64,000 nucleotides of DNA from Chthonobacter albigriseus (GCF_013839445.1 NZ_JACDIT010000001.1:1653935-1717934), one strand, 5' to 3'; shown: positions 12,002 through 22,469, counted from the first letter of the stretch. Numbers and translations: made by a program. Notes: generated from the letters alone by a model not told the origin.

Positions 12002-12648
12002 CGACTCGGAAACCCGCCCGCCCGGCCATGCCGCCCGCCCGGCCGGGCATGACGGTCGGCCTTTTCGGCGGCTCCTTCGACCCGCCGCACGAAGGCCACC
12101 GCCACGCCAGCCTCACCGCCATCCGGCGGCTCGGCCTTGATCGGGTGTGGTGGCTGGTGACCCCCGGCAACCCGCTGAAGGATGTCGGCCGCCTGCCCCC
12201 GATCGCCGACCGCGTCGCCGCCGCCGCCCGCTTTGCCCGCCACCCGCGGGTGGTCGTCACCGACCTGGAAGCCCGCCTCGGCACCCGCTGGACCGAGGAC
12301 CTGGTCGAGGCTCTGACCCGCCTGCGGCCGGACCTGCGCTTCGTGCTGGTGATCGGCGCCGACAACTGGGCGACCTTCCACCGTTGGGGCGGCTGGCGGC
12401 GGATCGCCTCGCGCATGCCGATCGCGGTCGTCGACCGGCCCGGCGCCACCTTTCGCGCGCTCTCCTCCCCGGCCGCCCGGGCTTTCGCCGAGCGCCGCCT
12501 GCCGGAGTCCGACGCGCGCCGCCTGCCGTTCCAGGCCGCGCCAGCGTGGGTATTTCTGACGGGACACCGCGTGCCGATCTCGTCCACCATGCTGCGCGCG
12601 GCACGCTCCAACGCGGGGGCGCCTCCCATTCCGAGCGCACCGTCTTGA
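11998..12648 (+). CDS. nadD: Nicotinate-nucleotide adenylyltransferase
   Basis: Transfers AMP from ATP to nicotinate mononucleotide in NAD synthesis. The conserved core begins [17 protein letters not shown] with the HxGH nucleotidyl-transferase motif; later [16 protein letters not shown] and VPISSTMLR match the family. The start is uncertain: GTG overlapping the proA stop (used here, 216 residues), ATG at 12028 or ATG at 12049; none has a clear ribosome site, and overlap favours coupling to proA. Conserved synteny places it just ahead of rsfS and rlmH. Confidence 0.93.
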   Translation: MTTRKPARPAMPPARPGMTVGLFGGSFDPPHEGHRHASLTAIRRLGLDRVWWLVTPGNPLKDVGRLPPIADRVAAAARFARHPRVVVTDLEARLGTRWTEDLVEALTRLRPDLRFVLVIGADNWATFHRWGGWRRIASRMPIAVVDRPGATFRALSSPAARAFAERRLPESDARRLPFQAAPAWVFLTGHRVPISSTMLRAARSNAGAPPIPSAPS

Positions 12649-12788
12649 AATCGTTGCCCATCGGGCCCTATTCTAAGGCAAGCGCGAGGATGCGCTTGAA
12701 GCACGGCGTTGTGACGTAGGCCTCCCTTGGAGTGGTTCAAGGTGGTACGACACCCGTTGAAGACGAGAGAGAGGTACACCCCCTGAGT

Positions 12789-13217
12789 ATGACTCCTTCC
12801 GTGGAGGGCGCGGTGCTCCGCGCGCCTCAGACTCCGGCTATTGCCGCTGAGACCGCGCGCAATGGGGAGTCCCCAGTGACGGCCCTTCTGGCCGCCGTCC
12901 TCACCAGCCTTGACGATTCGAAGGCCGAGGACACCGTCGCGATCGACATCACGGGCAAGACGCCCATCGCCGACCACATGGTGGTCTGCTCGGGCCGGTC
13001 CCATCGCCACGTCGGCGCCATCGCGGATCATCTCCTGAAGGATCTGAAGGAAGCCGGCTTCGGCACCGCCACGGTCGAGGGCCTGACCGCCTGCGACTGG
13101 GTGCTGATCGACACCGGCGACGTGATCGTGCACGTCTTCCGCCCGGAAGTCCGCCAGTTCTACAACCTGGAAAAGATGTGGGCGGCCGACCATGCGCCCG
13201 CGCGCGCCCACGGCTGA
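12789..13217 (+). CDS. rsfS: Ribosome silencing factor RsfS
   Basis: RsfS/Iojap binds L14 on the 50S subunit and blocks subunit joining under starvation. The domain covers about residues 35-130: LDDSKAEDTVAIDITGKTPIADHMVVCSGRS, then DWVLIDTGDVIVHVFRPEVRQFYNLEKMW, the family ending. I chose ATG at 12789 (142 residues); an in-frame GTG at 12732 would add 19 residues of unconserved sequence. It sits between nadD and rlmH, the usual order. Confidence 0.93.
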   Translation: MTPSVEGAVLRAPQTPAIAAETARNGESPVTALLAAVLTSLDDSKAEDTVAIDITGKTPIADHMVVCSGRSHRHVGAIADHLLKDLKEAGFGTATVEGLTACDWVLIDTGDVIVHVFRPEVRQFYNLEKMWAADHAPARAHG

Positions 13218-13235
13218 CCGGCCGGCAGGGACGAT

Positions 13236-13718
13236 ATGAAGATAGCGATCCATGCCGTCGGCCGGCTTAAATCCGGCCCGGAACGGGACCTTGCGGACCG
13301 CTATCTGGATCGCGCCGCCAAGAGCGGACGCGCCCTCGGCATAACCGCCGTGACGGTGCGCGAGATCGGAGAAAGCCGCGCCGCCCGCCCCGACGCCCGC
13401 AAGGACGAGGAGGCGGCCGAACTGCTGTCCGCCCTTCCCGACGGCGCCCTTGTTATCGCCCTCGACGAACGCGGCGAGGCCCCGTCCAGCGACGACTTCG
13501 CCCGCCTGATCGGGGAGGCGCGCGACCGTTCCGTCCCCGCTGTTGTGCTCCTCATCGGCGGGCCGGACGGCCACGGCGCCGCCGCGCTCGACCGGGCCGG
13601 CCGGCGGATTTCCTTCGGCCGCATGACCTGGCCGCATCAGATCGTCCGGATCCTAGCCGCCGAGCAGGTCTACCGGGCCCTCACCATCCTTGGCGGGCAT
13701 CCCTACCATCGCGCTTGA
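13236..13718 (+). CDS. rlmH: 23S rRNA (pseudouridine1915-N3)-methyltransferase RlmH
   Basis: SPOUT-class methyltransferase that methylates pseudouridine 1915 in helix 69 of 23S rRNA. The 160-residue protein starts MKIAIHAVGRLKSGPE, has LDERGEAPSSDDFA, the knot region VVLLIGGPDGHG, and the C-terminal ISFGRMTWPHQIVRILAAEQVYRALTI with HPYHR ending, all family hallmarks. It is 18 bases downstream of rsfS in the same operon and is followed by a probable new promoter for envC. Confidence 0.97.
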   Translation: MKIAIHAVGRLKSGPERDLADRYLDRAAKSGRALGITAVTVREIGESRAARPDARKDEEAAELLSALPDGALVIALDERGEAPSSDDFARLIGEARDRSVPAVVLLIGGPDGHGAAALDRAGRRISFGRMTWPHQIVRILAAEQVYRALTILGGHPYHRA

Positions 13719-13737
13719 CGAACCGGTCCGGGAAAGG

Positions 13738-13766
13738 TTGACGAATTCTTAAACGGACGGGCATTA
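13738..13766 (+). promoter_or_regulatory. Putative promoter ahead of envC
   Basis: TTGACG, 17 bases, then GCATTA in a locally AT-richer stretch (GAATTCTTAAAC) between rlmH and the envC-like gene. The -35 is near consensus and the -10 weak, so this is tentative. Confidence 0.35.
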
Positions 13767-13880
13767 GCGTCTTGCTCCGTCGATCTCAGCGGGACGTTGG
13801 GCCGGGCCGCGCTACCGTGTGGCGAAGCCGGCGGTCTCGGGCTACCGTCGACGCACACAGTGAAAGCCGAACCGCCGCCG

Positions 13881-15260
13881 ATGGGTCGTCCCGACCGTGC
13901 CCGCTCCAGACCGTTGCCCCTGCTGGCGCTGACCGCCCTGGCAGGCCTTCTCGTCATGCCCGCGGCTTTCGGCCAGGAGATCCCGCAAGACACCACGGCG
14001 CCAGGCGGGGCGACGGTGGTGGTGCCCTCCCCGTCGGCGGGCGGCGATCCGACCGACCCCGACGTCATCGAGGCGGAGCGCGCGTTGAAGGGGGCCGAAC
14101 TGGAGGCCATCCGCCGCGACATGGAGATCTCCTCCACCCGACAGGCCGAGATCGAAGCCGAGATCGCCGCGATGGAGGACGACCGCGCCACGCTGAACGC
14201 CAAGCTTCTCGAGGTCGCCGCGCGGGTGCAGGCGCTGGAGGGATCGATCACCGAGACCGAGAGCCGCCTCGCCAAGCTGGTGACGGAGGAGACAGCGATA
14301 CGCGTCCGCCTGGCCGGCCGGCGCGACGTGCTCGCCGAGGTGCTGGCAGCCGCCCAGCGGATCGGCCGTCGTCCGCCTCCGGCGCTTGTCGTCAAGCCCG
14401 AGGACGCCGTCGGAGCGGTCCGTTCGGCCATCCTGCTCGGTGCGGTGATGCCTGAACTGCGCGTGGAGGCAGAAGCACTGGCGGCCGATCTGTCAGCCCT
14501 TGTCGATGTGCGCGCGCGTGCCGAGGCGGAACGCGATGGTCTGCGCACCGAAGCGTCGCGCTTTGCCGAGGATCAGGAACGCCTGTCGCTCCTCCTCGAC
14601 GAGAAGGCCGCCACCTCCGCAACGCGGACCGCTGCGCTGGAGTCCGAACGGGTGAAGGCCGGCGAACTGGCGAATCGGGCACGCTCTCTCGAAGAGTTGA
14701 TCGGCACGATGGAGAAGAACCTGGAGGGTGCGCGCAAGGCGGCGGAAGCGGCAGCGGAAGCGGCGCGCTTGGCCCGTCCTCCCCCCACTGACACCGGGCG
14801 ATTGCAACCGGCCATGGCCTTCACGGAAGCCAAGGGACAGCTGTCCCTGCCGGTTCGAGGCGTGGAAATCCAGCAATTCGGCGACGACAACGGCGTCGGC
14901 GGGCAAACCCAGGGCGTCTCCGTCGCGACCCGTGCGGGTGCCCGGGTGACGTCGATCAGCGACGGGTGGGTGGTGTTTGCCGGTCCTTTCCGCTCTTATG
15001 GGCAACTCTTGATCCTGAACGCCGGCGACGGATATCATGTAGTCCTAGCTGGGATGGAAAGGATCGACGTGGAACTCGGCCAATTCGTCCTCGCCGGTGA
15101 ACCTGTCGGCGTGATGGGAAACCAAAGGCTGGCGAGTACGGCGGCCCCGGACGCGAGCTTTTCGCAGCCGGTGCTCTATATCGAGTTTCGCAAAGATGGC
15201 GCTTCGATCGACCCAGCCCCGTGGTGGGCGGCGTCGCAGGATCGGAAGGTTCGCGGATGA
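13881..15260 (+). CDS. EnvC-type murein hydrolase activator (degenerate LytM/M23 domain)
   Basis: Periplasmic protein predicted to activate cell-wall amidases during daughter-cell separation. With this ATG the 459 residues start with a positively charged n-region and a hydrophobic stretch (LLALTALAGLLVMPAAFG) typical of a signal peptide. Residues about 60-320 are long charged heptad-like helices (coiled coil), followed by a LytM domain from about 325. The metal ligands of active M23 enzymes appear absent: where HxxxD is expected the protein reads QTQGVSVAT, and the downstream HxH position reads YHVVLAG. This degeneracy is typical of EnvC activators. It overlaps ctpA by ATGA. Confidence 0.88.
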   Translation: MGRPDRARSRPLPLLALTALAGLLVMPAAFGQEIPQDTTAPGGATVVVPSPSAGGDPTDPDVIEAERALKGAELEAIRRDMEISSTRQAEIEAEIAAMEDDRATLNAKLLEVAARVQALEGSITETESRLAKLVTEETAIRVRLAGRRDVLAEVLAAAQRIGRRPPPALVVKPEDAVGAVRSAILLGAVMPELRVEAEALAADLSALVDVRARAEAERDGLRTEASRFAEDQERLSLLLDEKAATSATRTAALESERVKAGELANRARSLEELIGTMEKNLEGARKAAEAAAEAARLARPPPTDTGRLQPAMAFTEAKGQLSLPVRGVEIQQFGDDNGVGGQTQGVSVATRAGARVTSISDGWVVFAGPFRSYGQLLILNAGDGYHVVLAGMERIDVELGQFVLAGEPVGVMGNQRLASTAAPDASFSQPVLYIEFRKDGASIDPAPWWAASQDRKVRG

Positions 15261-16594
15261 TCAGAAAACTATCGCTTCTCGCGGCCGGCGCCTGCATGGG
15301 CGCCGCCGTCACTATCGTCTCCGGCACGGGACAGTTGCCCGGCCTGAGCACGGCCGTCGCGGCCAGCGCGGACACCTACCGGCAGCTCAACCTGTTCGGT
15401 GACGTGTTCGAGCGGATTCGCGCCGACTATGTCGAGGAACCCGAGGAATCGGCGCTGATCGAGGCGGCCATCAACGGCATGCTGACCTCGCTCGATCCGC
15501 ACTCCAGCTACATGAGCCCCAAGAACTTCCAGGACATGCAGGTCCAGACGAAGGGCGAGTTCGGCGGCCTCGGCATCGAGGTCACCATGGAGGAGGGGAT
15601 CGTCAAGGTCGTCACCCCCATCGACGACACGCCCGCGGCGCGGGCCGGCGTCCTGGCGGGCGATCTGATCGTCGGCCTCGACGGCGAGCAGGTCCAGGGC
15701 ATGACCCTGCAGCAGGCCGTGGAGAAGATGCGCGGCCCGGTCAACACGCCGATCATGCTGTCGGTGCAGCGCCAGGGCTCGGACAAGCCGATCGAGATCA
15801 AGGTCGTCCGCGACGTGATCCGCATCCAGTCGGTGCGCTCGCGCGTGGAGGGCGACATCGGCTACATCCGCGTCACCCAGTTCACCGAGCAGACCTTCGA
15901 AGGCTTGAAGAATGCCATCGACAGGATCGAGAAGGACGTCCCGGCCGACAAGCTGAAGGGCTTCGTCCTCGATCTGCGCAACAACCCGGGCGGCCTCCTG
16001 GACCAGGCGATCGCCGTGTCCGACGCCTTCCTGGACAAGGGGGAAATCGTCTCCACCCGCGGCCGCCACGAGAACGAGACCCGTCGCTACTCCGCCCGTT
16101 CGGGTGACCTGACCGGCGCCAAGCCCGTCATCGTCCTTGTCAACGGCGGGTCTGCCTCGGCCTCCGAGATCGTGTCGGGCGCCCTGCAGGACCACCGCCG
16201 GGCGACCATCGTCGGCACCCGGTCCTTCGGCAAGGGCTCCGTCCAGACCATCATCCCGCTCGGCCAGAACGGGGCGATCCGCCTGACCACGGCGCGCTAC
16301 TACACGCCGTCCGGCACCTCCATCCAGGCCAAGGGCGTCACCCCGGACATCGAGGTGCTGCAGGAGCTGCCGCCGGAACTGCAGGACAAGGTGACCGAGA
16401 CCAAGGGCGAAGCCGCCCTGCGCGGACACCTCAAGAACACCGATGTGGAGAAGGAGGAGTCGGGCTCCCAGGCCTACGTTCCGCCCGATCCGAAGGACGA
16501 CAAGCAGCTCAACTACGCCTTCGACCTGCTCCGCGGGCTGCAGGCCAACAGCGCCTTCCCGCCGAGCCAGGAGAAGGCCGCTATCCCCAACTGA
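15257..16594 (+). CDS. ctpA: Carboxy-terminal processing protease CtpA (S41 family)
   Basis: Periplasmic serine protease that trims C-termini of envelope substrates and is often linked to cell-wall hydrolase control. The 445 residues begin with a signal sequence (MIRKLSLLAAGACMGAAVTI), then GMLTSLDPHSSYM, a PDZ domain (about 90-175, GGLGIEVTMEEG, GDLIVGLDGEQV) and the S41 catalytic core with the nucleophile in VNGGSASASEIV and the lysine in FGKGSVQ. The start overlaps the envC stop (ATGA). A strong terminator follows the gene. Confidence 0.96.
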   Translation: MIRKLSLLAAGACMGAAVTIVSGTGQLPGLSTAVAASADTYRQLNLFGDVFERIRADYVEEPEESALIEAAINGMLTSLDPHSSYMSPKNFQDMQVQTKGEFGGLGIEVTMEEGIVKVVTPIDDTPAARAGVLAGDLIVGLDGEQVQGMTLQQAVEKMRGPVNTPIMLSVQRQGSDKPIEIKVVRDVIRIQSVRSRVEGDIGYIRVTQFTEQTFEGLKNAIDRIEKDVPADKLKGFVLDLRNNPGGLLDQAIAVSDAFLDKGEIVSTRGRHENETRRYSARSGDLTGAKPVIVLVNGGSASASEIVSGALQDHRRATIVGTRSFGKGSVQTIIPLGQNGAIRLTTARYYTPSGTSIQAKGVTPDIEVLQELPPELQDKVTETKGEAALRGHLKNTDVEKEESGSQAYVPPDPKDDKQLNYAFDLLRGLQANSAFPPSQEKAAIPN

Positions 16595-16620
16595 GGGCTG
16601 GCGAGAGCCGATACGGATGA

Positions 16621-16655
16621 GAGGCCGGGCCCGAAAGGCCCGGCCTCTTCTTTTC
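16621..16655 (+). terminator. Intrinsic terminator after ctpA
   Basis: An 11-bp perfect stem, GAGGCCGGGCC with its complement, around a CGAAA loop, followed by TTCTTTTCT. It should end the envC-ctpA transcript; the next gene starts about 70 bases later. Confidence 0.85.
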
Positions 16656-16723
16656 TGCCCCTTTCGATTCATGGGCAGGACCGTTGCGGGTAGAATCGGC
16701 CGCGAATCACCTAGCGGCGGGCC

Positions 16724-17908
16724 ATGAGCGACCTCACCACTCCCCTCGGCGTCAAGCCACCCGACGCGAACCGGAAGAAACGGCCCTACGCCGTGGTGGC
16801 CGGCTCGTTCTCGGCCATCCTGGCGCTGCTCCTCGTCGTTTGGACTCTCCTCGTCGATGATCCCTTCGGCGGCGAGCCGACGGTGCTCTCCGCCATCGAG
16901 ACCTCCGGGTCCGGGCAGGTCGGCCGCAAGGACATGACCGTGGTCGGCGTCAAGTCCGGCGCCGGCGAGATCCTGCCGCCGATCGGCTCCGACCCTCTGC
17001 CCGGCGAGGAGGCGGGCGGCTCACCCGGCGAGGAGACGATCGCCGGTGCGGAAGGCGAAGCGGCCGGCACGACCGTCACCGCCCCGAGCGCCTCCATCAA
17101 GGCCGTCGCGCTGTCCGTCGTCGCCGATCCCGAACTCATCGAGGAGACGCCGCACGGTCCGATCCCCAGGGTCAGCGACGCTGGGGTCCGCCCGATCGAC
17201 GCCTATGCCCGGCCCTCGCCCGGCGTGGTCGGAACCTCGCCGCGCATCGCGCTGATCGTCGGCGGCCTCGGCCTGAGCCAGGCCGGCACGCAGGAAGCGA
17301 TTCGCCAGCTGCCGCCGGAGGTCACGCTCGCATTCGCCCCCTACGGCGCCAGCCTCGAGCGCTGGGCGGCCAAGGCCCGCCAGGACGGCCACGAGCTGCT
17401 GCTGCAAGTACCGCTGGAGCCCTACGACTACCCGGACAACGACCCCGGCCCCCACACCCTGCTCACCTCGCTGACGGCGGCCAAGAACATCGACCGTCTC
17501 CACTACCTGATGAGCCGCTTCGGAACCTACGTCGGCGCTATCAGCTACATGGGCGCGCGCTTCACCGCGGAGGGCCCCGCCCTCGATCCGGTGATGGCCG
17601 AGTTCACCGCCCGCGGCCTGCTTTTCGTTGACGAGGGCACGTCGTCGCGCAGCGTCGCAGCCGCCGCGGCCAAGGCACAGGCCACGCCCTTCGCGGCCGG
17701 CGACATCGTCGTCGACGGAATTCCGGCTGAGAACGATATCGCCGGCCGCCTCGCCCAGCTTGAGCAGATGGCACGCACTCGCGGCGTCGCCGTCGGTACG
17801 GCCAGCGCTTTGCCGGTGTCCGTCAAGCTGATCGGCGAATGGGCCAAGGGCCTTGAGGCCCGCGGCATCACCCTGGTCCCGATCACCGCCGCCCAGCGCA
17901 AGCCGTGA
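16724..17908 (+). CDS. Divergent polysaccharide deacetylase family protein (YibQ-like)
   Basis: A 394-residue protein with a cytoplasmic N-terminus, one transmembrane helix (about residues 24-45, VVAGSFSAILALLLVVWTLL) and an acidic Ala/Gly/Pro-rich linker to about residue 160. The C-terminal domain, from PRIALIVGGLGLSQAGT, matches the YibQ family, a divergent NodB-like barrel: LPPEVTLAFAPYG, HELLLQVPLEPYDYP, YVGAISYMGARFTA, GLLFVDEGTS. It is a regular neighbour of envC and ctpA in alpha- and gammaproteobacteria and is thought to act on the cell wall; the activity is not established. In other organisms the first family motif reads VIDDxG; here it is VGGLG, so the usual acidic residues are missing. 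Confidence 0.85.
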   Translation: MSDLTTPLGVKPPDANRKKRPYAVVAGSFSAILALLLVVWTLLVDDPFGGEPTVLSAIETSGSGQVGRKDMTVVGVKSGAGEILPPIGSDPLPGEEAGGSPGEETIAGAEGEAAGTTVTAPSASIKAVALSVVADPELIEETPHGPIPRVSDAGVRPIDAYARPSPGVVGTSPRIALIVGGLGLSQAGTQEAIRQLPPEVTLAFAPYGASLERWAAKARQDGHELLLQVPLEPYDYPDNDPGPHTLLTSLTAAKNIDRLHYLMSRFGTYVGAISYMGARFTAEGPALDPVMAEFTARGLLFVDEGTSSRSVAAAAAKAQATPFAAGDIVVDGIPAENDIAGRLAQLEQMARTRGVAVGTASALPVSVKLIGEWAKGLEARGITLVPITAAQRKP

Positions 17909-17962
17909 CGTCCTTGGGCCGAACGTGATACCGACGCGCAGACGTCGCCTGGAGGAACAGGA

Positions 17963-18463
17963 ATGCCCGCCGACAAACACGCCGACCTGCCCTACCGGCC
18001 TTGCGTGGGCGTGATGCTTCTGAACTCCGCCGGCCTGGTCTGGATCGGCAACCGGATCGACAAGGCTGGCGACGGCGATGACGCCTGGCAGATGCCCCAG
18101 GGGGGCGTCGACCCCGGCGAGGATATTCTGGAAGCTGCAAGGCGTGAGCTCGCGGAGGAGACCAACGTCACCTCGGTCAGTGTGCTGGCCGAGGCACCGG
18201 ACTGGTACGCCTACGATCTGCCCGAGGACCTCGCCAAGGAGAAGTTCAAGCGCAAGTGGCGCGGACAGACGCAGAAATGGTTCGCGTTTCGCTTCGAGGG
18301 CGACGAAGCCGAGATCGACATTGCCAATCCCGCTGGCAGCCACAAGCCGGAGTTCCGCGCCTGGCGCTGGGAGCGGATGGACCGCCTGCCGGAGCTGATC
18401 GTGCCGTTCAAGCGTCCGGTCTATGAGAAGGTCTGCGCCGCCTTCGCCCATCTGGTGGCCTGA
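17963..18463 (+). CDS. rppH: RNA pyrophosphohydrolase RppH
   Basis: Nudix hydrolase that removes pyrophosphate from 5' ends of mRNAs, starting decay, or cleaves related dinucleotide polyphosphates. The 166 residues show [13 protein letters not shown] at the front, [13 protein letters not shown] and the Nudix helix [10 protein letters not shown], then [13 protein letters not shown] and [10 protein letters not shown], all typical of RppH/IalA. The Nudix box has Asn where the consensus has Gly (EExG), with the catalytic Glu residues kept. A good GGAGGAACAGGA ribosome site precedes the ATG. A second Nudix gene of the same type starts 2 bases after the stop. Confidence 0.93.
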   Translation: MPADKHADLPYRPCVGVMLLNSAGLVWIGNRIDKAGDGDDAWQMPQGGVDPGEDILEAARRELAEETNVTSVSVLAEAPDWYAYDLPEDLAKEKFKRKWRGQTQKWFAFRFEGDEAEIDIANPAGSHKPEFRAWRWERMDRLPELIVPFKRPVYEKVCAAFAHLVA

Positions 18464-18465
18464 GC

Positions 18466-19002
18466 ATGACGGAGGATGTCTCGGACTGGCGGACCGGCCT
18501 ACCCTTTCGGCCCAACGTCGGCATCTGCCTGATCGGCCGGTCCGGCCTGGTCTTCGCCGGCCACGTGTTTCCCAATCCCGACGGCTGGCCCGACCCGGAG
18601 CGGACAGCGCCTGGCGCCGACTGGTGCCTGCCCCAGGGCGGCATCGACCCCGGTGAGGACATCGCGGCTGCCGCGCGGCGCGAACTCTGGGAGGAGACCG
18701 GCATCACCTCGGCCACCTTGCTGCGCATCACCGAGGACTGGTGGAGCTACGAGTTCCCCGGCCGCGGCGCGCCGAGCCACAAGCTCCATCCCTTCCGCGG
18801 CCAGACCCAGCGCTGGGCCGCCTTCCGGTTCGACGGAGACGACGGCGAGGTGCGTGTCGACGCGCTCCACACCCATGAACCTGCCGAGTTCATGGAGTGG
18901 GCCTGGCGCCCCCTGTCGGATCTCCTGGAGGTCGGCATCGCCCACCGCCGCCCGACCTACGCCAGGGTGCTGGCTGCTTTCGCGGACCTGATCGCGCCAT
19001 GA
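18466..19002 (+). CDS. Second RppH-type Nudix hydrolase
   Basis: A 178-residue paralogue of the preceding gene: FRPNVGICLIG, WCLPQGGIDPGED, a consensus Nudix helix RRELWEETGI, WWSYEFPG, FRGQTQRWAAFRFDG and EFMEWAWRPLSDLLE. The parallel order of motifs points to tandem duplication followed by divergence. Both copies keep the WRGQTQ/FRGQTQ segment found in RNA pyrophosphohydrolases, so both may act on RNA ends. It is almost contiguous with rppH and overlaps the next gene by ATGA, suggesting one translation unit. Which copy is the main RppH cannot be decided here. Confidence 0.88.
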   Translation: MTEDVSDWRTGLPFRPNVGICLIGRSGLVFAGHVFPNPDGWPDPERTAPGADWCLPQGGIDPGEDIAAAARRELWEETGITSATLLRITEDWWSYEFPGRGAPSHKLHPFRGQTQRWAAFRFDGDDGEVRVDALHTHEPAEFMEWAWRPLSDLLEVGIAHRRPTYARVLAAFADLIAP

Positions 19003-19457
19003 CGGCGGAGCCGATCGTCCGCCACGCTCTCGGTGGCGCCACCTGGACCGCATGCCTGCTCGCAATCGTCCTGGGCGCCACCTGCAACCCCGTCCAGGCG
19101 GCGGATGGCACGTGGGCTCTCGCGGGCGAAGCGCCGCTCCTGACCCACTGGAACCGCCTGCACGGCGCGGCGCTGGCGCCGATCAGCCGGTCGCCGCCGT
19201 CCGGGGCGATCGTCCGCTCGGTCTCCTGGTCCTGGAACTACCCGGCCATGCCGGGCGCGATCACCGCCCGGATCTGCCTGGGGAACCGTTGCATCGAAAC
19301 GGTGGAGCGCTCGGTCTTCGGCGACACGCGGCTCGCCGGCGTCATCCTGCCCGCCGTGCCCGCTTTCCAGATGCAGCCGGAGGGCCCTGCCGCGGAGGCT
19401 TTCGGTCCTGTGATCGGCGAACCCGTTACCCTCACCGTGGAATGGTCTACCGAATGA
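18999..19457 (+). CDS. Small secreted protein resembling flagellar protein FlhE
   Basis: A 152-residue protein with an N-terminal signal peptide (hydrophobic CLLAIVLGATCNPVQA, likely cut before ADGTW). The mature part has APISRSPPSGAIVRSVSWSW and ITARICLGNRCIE, which recall, in order and spacing, the SAPLS..PVSG and RVRLCSQSRCVE segments of enterobacterial FlhE, a periplasmic flagellar accessory protein. Two cysteines six residues apart (ICLGNRCI) could form a disulphide. No flagellar gene is nearby; instead it overlaps the upstream Nudix gene by ATGA. The FlhE link comes from memory of the family and is tentative. Its stop overlaps the atp operon terminator. Confidence 0.6.
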   Translation: MTAEPIVRHALGGATWTACLLAIVLGATCNPVQAADGTWALAGEAPLLTHWNRLHGAALAPISRSPPSGAIVRSVSWSWNYPAMPGAITARICLGNRCIETVERSVFGDTRLAGVILPAVPAFQMQPEGPAAEAFGPVIGEPVTLTVEWSTE

Positions 19458-19484
19458 AAAAAGCCCCGGCATCCGCCAGGGCTT
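19457..19484 (-). terminator. Intrinsic terminator of the atp operon
   Basis: Read on the minus strand: AAGCCC, an inner GGCGGATGCC hairpin, GGGCTT and then a six-T run. It ends the atpHAGDC transcript. On the plus strand the same structure ends in TTCCTGTCTTT and may also stop the rppH transcript, so it could be bidirectional. Confidence 0.8.
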
Positions 19485-19512
19485 CCTGTCTTTGATACCG
19501 CACCGGGTCGGC

Positions 19513-19914
19513 TCACGCCGCGCGGAGGGCTTCCGCCACTTCGCGCAGCTGGGCCAGCCGCTGCTCCGCCTTGTGACGGGTCTCCGTCGACTTGGCGTCG
19601 GCGACGTCCTCCTCGGCGTTCTTGATCTCCTGGGCGATCGCGTCAGCCTTGAGCTCGGAAAGCGGCACCGCCTTTTCGGCGAGCACGGTCAGGCCGGCCG
19701 GGCTCACGTCGGCGAAACCGCCACGCACGAAGATCTTGCGGACCTCGGAGCCACGCTTCACCGTCAACACGCCGGCGCGCAGCGTGGACAGGAAGGGCGA
19801 GTGGTTGGCGAGCACGCCGAAGTCACCCTCGGTACCCGGCAGGTCGACCTGATCCACCTCTTCGGAGAGGACCAGACGCTCCGGGCTCACCAGTTCGAAC
19901 TTGAACGACGCCAT
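19513..19914 (-). CDS. atpC: ATP synthase F1 subunit epsilon
   Basis: Central-stalk subunit that binds gamma and can inhibit ATP hydrolysis. The 133 residues begin MASFKFELVSPERLVLSEEV and contain the family stretch GTEGDFGVLANHSPFLSTLR followed by RKIFVRGGFADV, then a C-terminal helix pair with many Ala, Glu and Lys. It is the last gene of the minus-strand atpHAGDC operon, 125 bases after atpD, and is followed by the terminator. Confidence 0.97.
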   Translation of the reverse strand: MASFKFELVSPERLVLSEEVDQVDLPGTEGDFGVLANHSPFLSTLRAGVLTVKRGSEVRKIFVRGGFADVSPAGLTVLAEKAVPLSELKADAIAQEIKNAEEDVADAKSTETRHKAEQRLAQLREVAEALRAA

Positions 19915-20039
19915 CGATCGGCTCTCCCACAGGGTCGCGCTTCAACCGGCGCGGACCCGGACCTGACGGACGCGAGGCGGACGCAGGGCCGCCCGCCTTC
20001 ACCGGTGCGCGGCCCGGACCTGCCGGACCGCCGCTGGAC

Positions 20040-21491
<1,452 letters not shown>

Positions 21492-21507
21492 TTAAGGTGC
21501 GGTTCGG

Positions 21508-22380
21508 TCAGAGCGCCTCGGCGCCCGAAATGATTTCGATGAGTTCCTTGGTGATCGACGCCTGGCGCGACCGATTGTACTGCAGCGACAGACGGTTGAT
21601 CATGTCGCCGGCATTCCGGGTCGCGTTGTCCATGGCCGACATGCGGGCGCCCTGCTCGGACGCCGCGTTCTCAAGGAGAGCGGTGAAGATCTGCACCGCG
21701 ATGGCGCGCGGCAGCAGGTCGTCCAGGATCGCAGCTTCGTCCGGCTCGTAGTCGTAGAGCGCGCCGCCTTGGGACGCGCTCGCCTCGACCACCACCGGCA
21801 GCACCTGCTGCGCCGTCGGGATCTGCGCGATCACCGACCGGAACTTGGAATAGAACAGCGTGCAGACGTCGAACTGACCGGCTTCGAACAGCTCCAGGAT
21901 CTTCGCCTGGATGCCGAGCGCCACGTCGTAGTCGATGGTCTTGATGTTGCGCAGTTCGATCCGCTCGATGATCCGGCCGCCGTGGTCGCGACGAAGGGCA
22001 TCCGCGCCCTTCTTGCCGACGGTCAGGATCTTGACCTCCTTGCCCTCGGAGAGCAGGCGGTTGATGTGCTCGCGGGCGAGTCGGACGATCTGCGAGTTGA
22101 AGCCTCCGCAGAGGCCACGCTCCGCCGTGCAGACCACCAGCAGGTGGACCTGGTTGCGGCCGGTACCGATCATCAGGCGCGGCGCGTCGTCCCGGCCGGC
22201 GAAACCGGCGGTCAGGTTGCCGAGCACCTCGGTCATGCGGGTCGCGAACGGGCGAGCGGCCTCGGCCGCCTCCTGCGCGCGGCGAAGCTTCGCCGCGGCG
22301 ACCATCTGCATCGCCTTGGTGATCTTCTGCGTCGCCTTCACGGAGGCGATGCGGTTCTTCAGATCCTTCAAGCTCGGCAT
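21508..22380 (-). CDS. atpG: ATP synthase F1 subunit gamma
   Basis: Rotor shaft of F1. The 290 residues start [29 protein letters not shown], the conserved N-terminal helix, and end with the conserved C-terminal helix NLSLQYNR-like [28 protein letters not shown]. The middle has [12 protein letters not shown]. It is preceded by atpA with an 89-base gap. Confidence 0.99.
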   Translation of the reverse strand: MPSLKDLKNRIASVKATQKITKAMQMVAAAKLRRAQEAAEAARPFATRMTEVLGNLTAGFAGRDDAPRLMIGTGRNQVHLLVVCTAERGLCGGFNSQIVRLAREHINRLLSEGKEVKILTVGKKGADALRRDHGGRIIERIELRNIKTIDYDVALGIQAKILELFEAGQFDVCTLFYSKFRSVIAQIPTAQQVLPVVVEASASQGGALYDYEPDEAAILDDLLPRAIAVQIFTALLENAASEQGARMSAMDNATRNAGDMINRLSLQYNRSRQASITKELIEIISGAEAL

Positions 22381-22469
22381 GTCGGCTCCTGCCCCGGACC
22401 CTGTGGGGGCGGCACGATGTCGGCGGAAGTCGGCCCGCGGGTCGCGCGGGCCGGAGTGTGGTCGTCAGC

